Shown piece by piece: positions 5,383-5,964 of a stretch of DNA of 5,964 nucleotides (the stretch's first letter is position 1; every line of letters begins with the position of its first letter). Location: the NCBI GenBank assembly GCA_000715605.1, contig KL568535.1, forward strand, positions 17,733-23,696. Direction: 5' to 3'. The translations under genes and the position numbers were made by a program. The notes under the pieces are model-generated. The model did no database searches and was not told where the DNA came from. It saw nothing but the letters and a program-made list of their open reading frames with translations. Source of the stretch: Streptomyces speibonae. GTDB lineage: Bacteria; Actinomycetota; Actinomycetes; Streptomycetales; Streptomycetaceae.

Positions 5383-5964
5383 CTACCGGGAGGGCGCGGA
5401 CGGGGGTGGAGCGGCCCGCCGGGCCACCGTCCGGCAGGCCTCCGCGTACCCCCGTACCAGCGGGCGGCCGGCGTCCTCGGTGCGCCAGGCCAGGGCGTAG
5501 CGGGCGGGGGAGAGGCCGTGCACGGGCCGGGTCGTGACGCCGCCGAGGGTGATCAGAGGGGCGTTTCCCCGGGCCACCAGACAGATGCCGAGGCCGGCGA
5601 CCAGCGCCTCGTAGGTCTCCTCCGTGCCCGCGATCTCCGCGCCGATGCGCGGCGGGCCGCCGGGGCGTTCGTCGAGGGCCAGCCAGTGGTCGCGCAGCAC
5701 GCCCGAGGCCTCGGGCAGGGCCAGGAACGGCTCGTCGGCGAGGTCCGCGAGGGTGAGGTCGGTGCGGGCGGCCAGCGGGTGGCTGTCGGGGAGGGCGACC
5801 AGACGCGGCTCCTCGGCGACCACCGTCCAGGAGTACCGGCCGGCGTCGGGCAGCGGGAGCCAGACGAACGCCACGTCCGCCTCGCCGTCCGCGAGCCCCG
5901 CCGTGGGGTCCTCCCAGGTGACCTGGCGCAGCCGGACCACGGCGTCGGGGTGCGCGGCGGTGAA
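5383..5964 (-). CDS. LysR-type transcriptional regulator, C-terminal effector-binding part (5' end outside window)
   Basis: The reading frame enters at the right edge with no start in the window (the preceding residues read FTAAHPDAVV) and ends at TAG (5385-5383), leaving about 193 residues. What is visible matches the LysR substrate-binding domain: a first strand with a hPDAVVRLR-type opening, then GEADVAFVWLP (the usual 'G.lDlai' element), EEPRLVALPDSHPLA (the typical 'e.lvlv.p..HPLA' segment), a DLADEPFLALP stretch, and a late ALVAGLGICLVARG helix, the common 'lVaaGlGi.lvp' motif. The N-terminal winged helix-turn-helix should lie beyond the edge; full family members are about 300 residues. 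A GTG at 5940 is inside the domain and is not the start. The gene lies upstream of the five-gene operon on the same strand rather than divergent from it, so it may or may not be its regulator. Family assignment is strong; the target and effector are unknown. Confidence 0.9.
   Translation of the reverse strand, partial: FTAAHPDAVVRLRQVTWEDPTAGLADGEADVAFVWLPLPDAGRYSWTVVAEEPRLVALPDSHPLAARTDLTLADLADEPFLALPEASGVLRDHWLALDERPGGPPRIGAEIAGTEETYEALVAGLGICLVARGNAPLITLGGVTTRPVHGLSPARYALAWRTEDAGRPLVRGYAEACRTVARRAAPPPSAPSR

Overview
The window reads as chromosomal DNA of a high-GC actinomycete, most likely Streptomyces or a close relative. Coding frames end mainly in G or C, start codons include GTG, and TTA leucine codons are nearly absent. 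All supported genes lie on the minus strand, so the window is read biologically from right to left. I recognise no RNA genes, mobile elements or CRISPR arrays.

Layout from the right edge: (1) the C-terminal two thirds of a LysR-type regulator (5383-5964), cut by the window; (2) a roughly 260-bp intergenic region (5122-5382) with a possible terminator for the regulator, a candidate LysR-type operator, a 6-bp-armed inverted repeat and a weak promoter candidate; (3) a tightly packed run of five genes transcribed leftward. These encode a thymidylate-kinase-like P-loop protein (4390-5121), a GH3-family acyl-acid amido synthetase (2709-4406), a TIGR00027/leucine-carboxyl-methyltransferase-family SAM methyltransferase (1846-2709), a stand-alone arginyl-tRNA-synthetase-like catalytic core (683-1849), and a protein of unrecognised family that runs off the left edge (1-686). 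Neighbouring genes overlap by 17, 1, 4 and 4 bases, so the set is almost certainly one translationally coupled operon.

The combination is unusual. An ATP-dependent kinase fold, an acyl-adenylating amide synthetase, a probable O- or carboxyl-methyltransferase and an aminoacyl-tRNA-synthetase-derived protein together suggest a small specialised-metabolite pathway that builds an amide or amino-acid conjugate, possibly of a phosphorylated compound. I cannot name the product. The most notable points are the ArgRS-like protein, whose HIGH motif has become TPSH and which lacks room for an anticodon-binding domain, and two TTA codons in a small tandem repeat at the start of the first gene, which would place the operon under bldA control. 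The unrecognised last gene also shows an apparent one-base frame disruption near positions 80-110.
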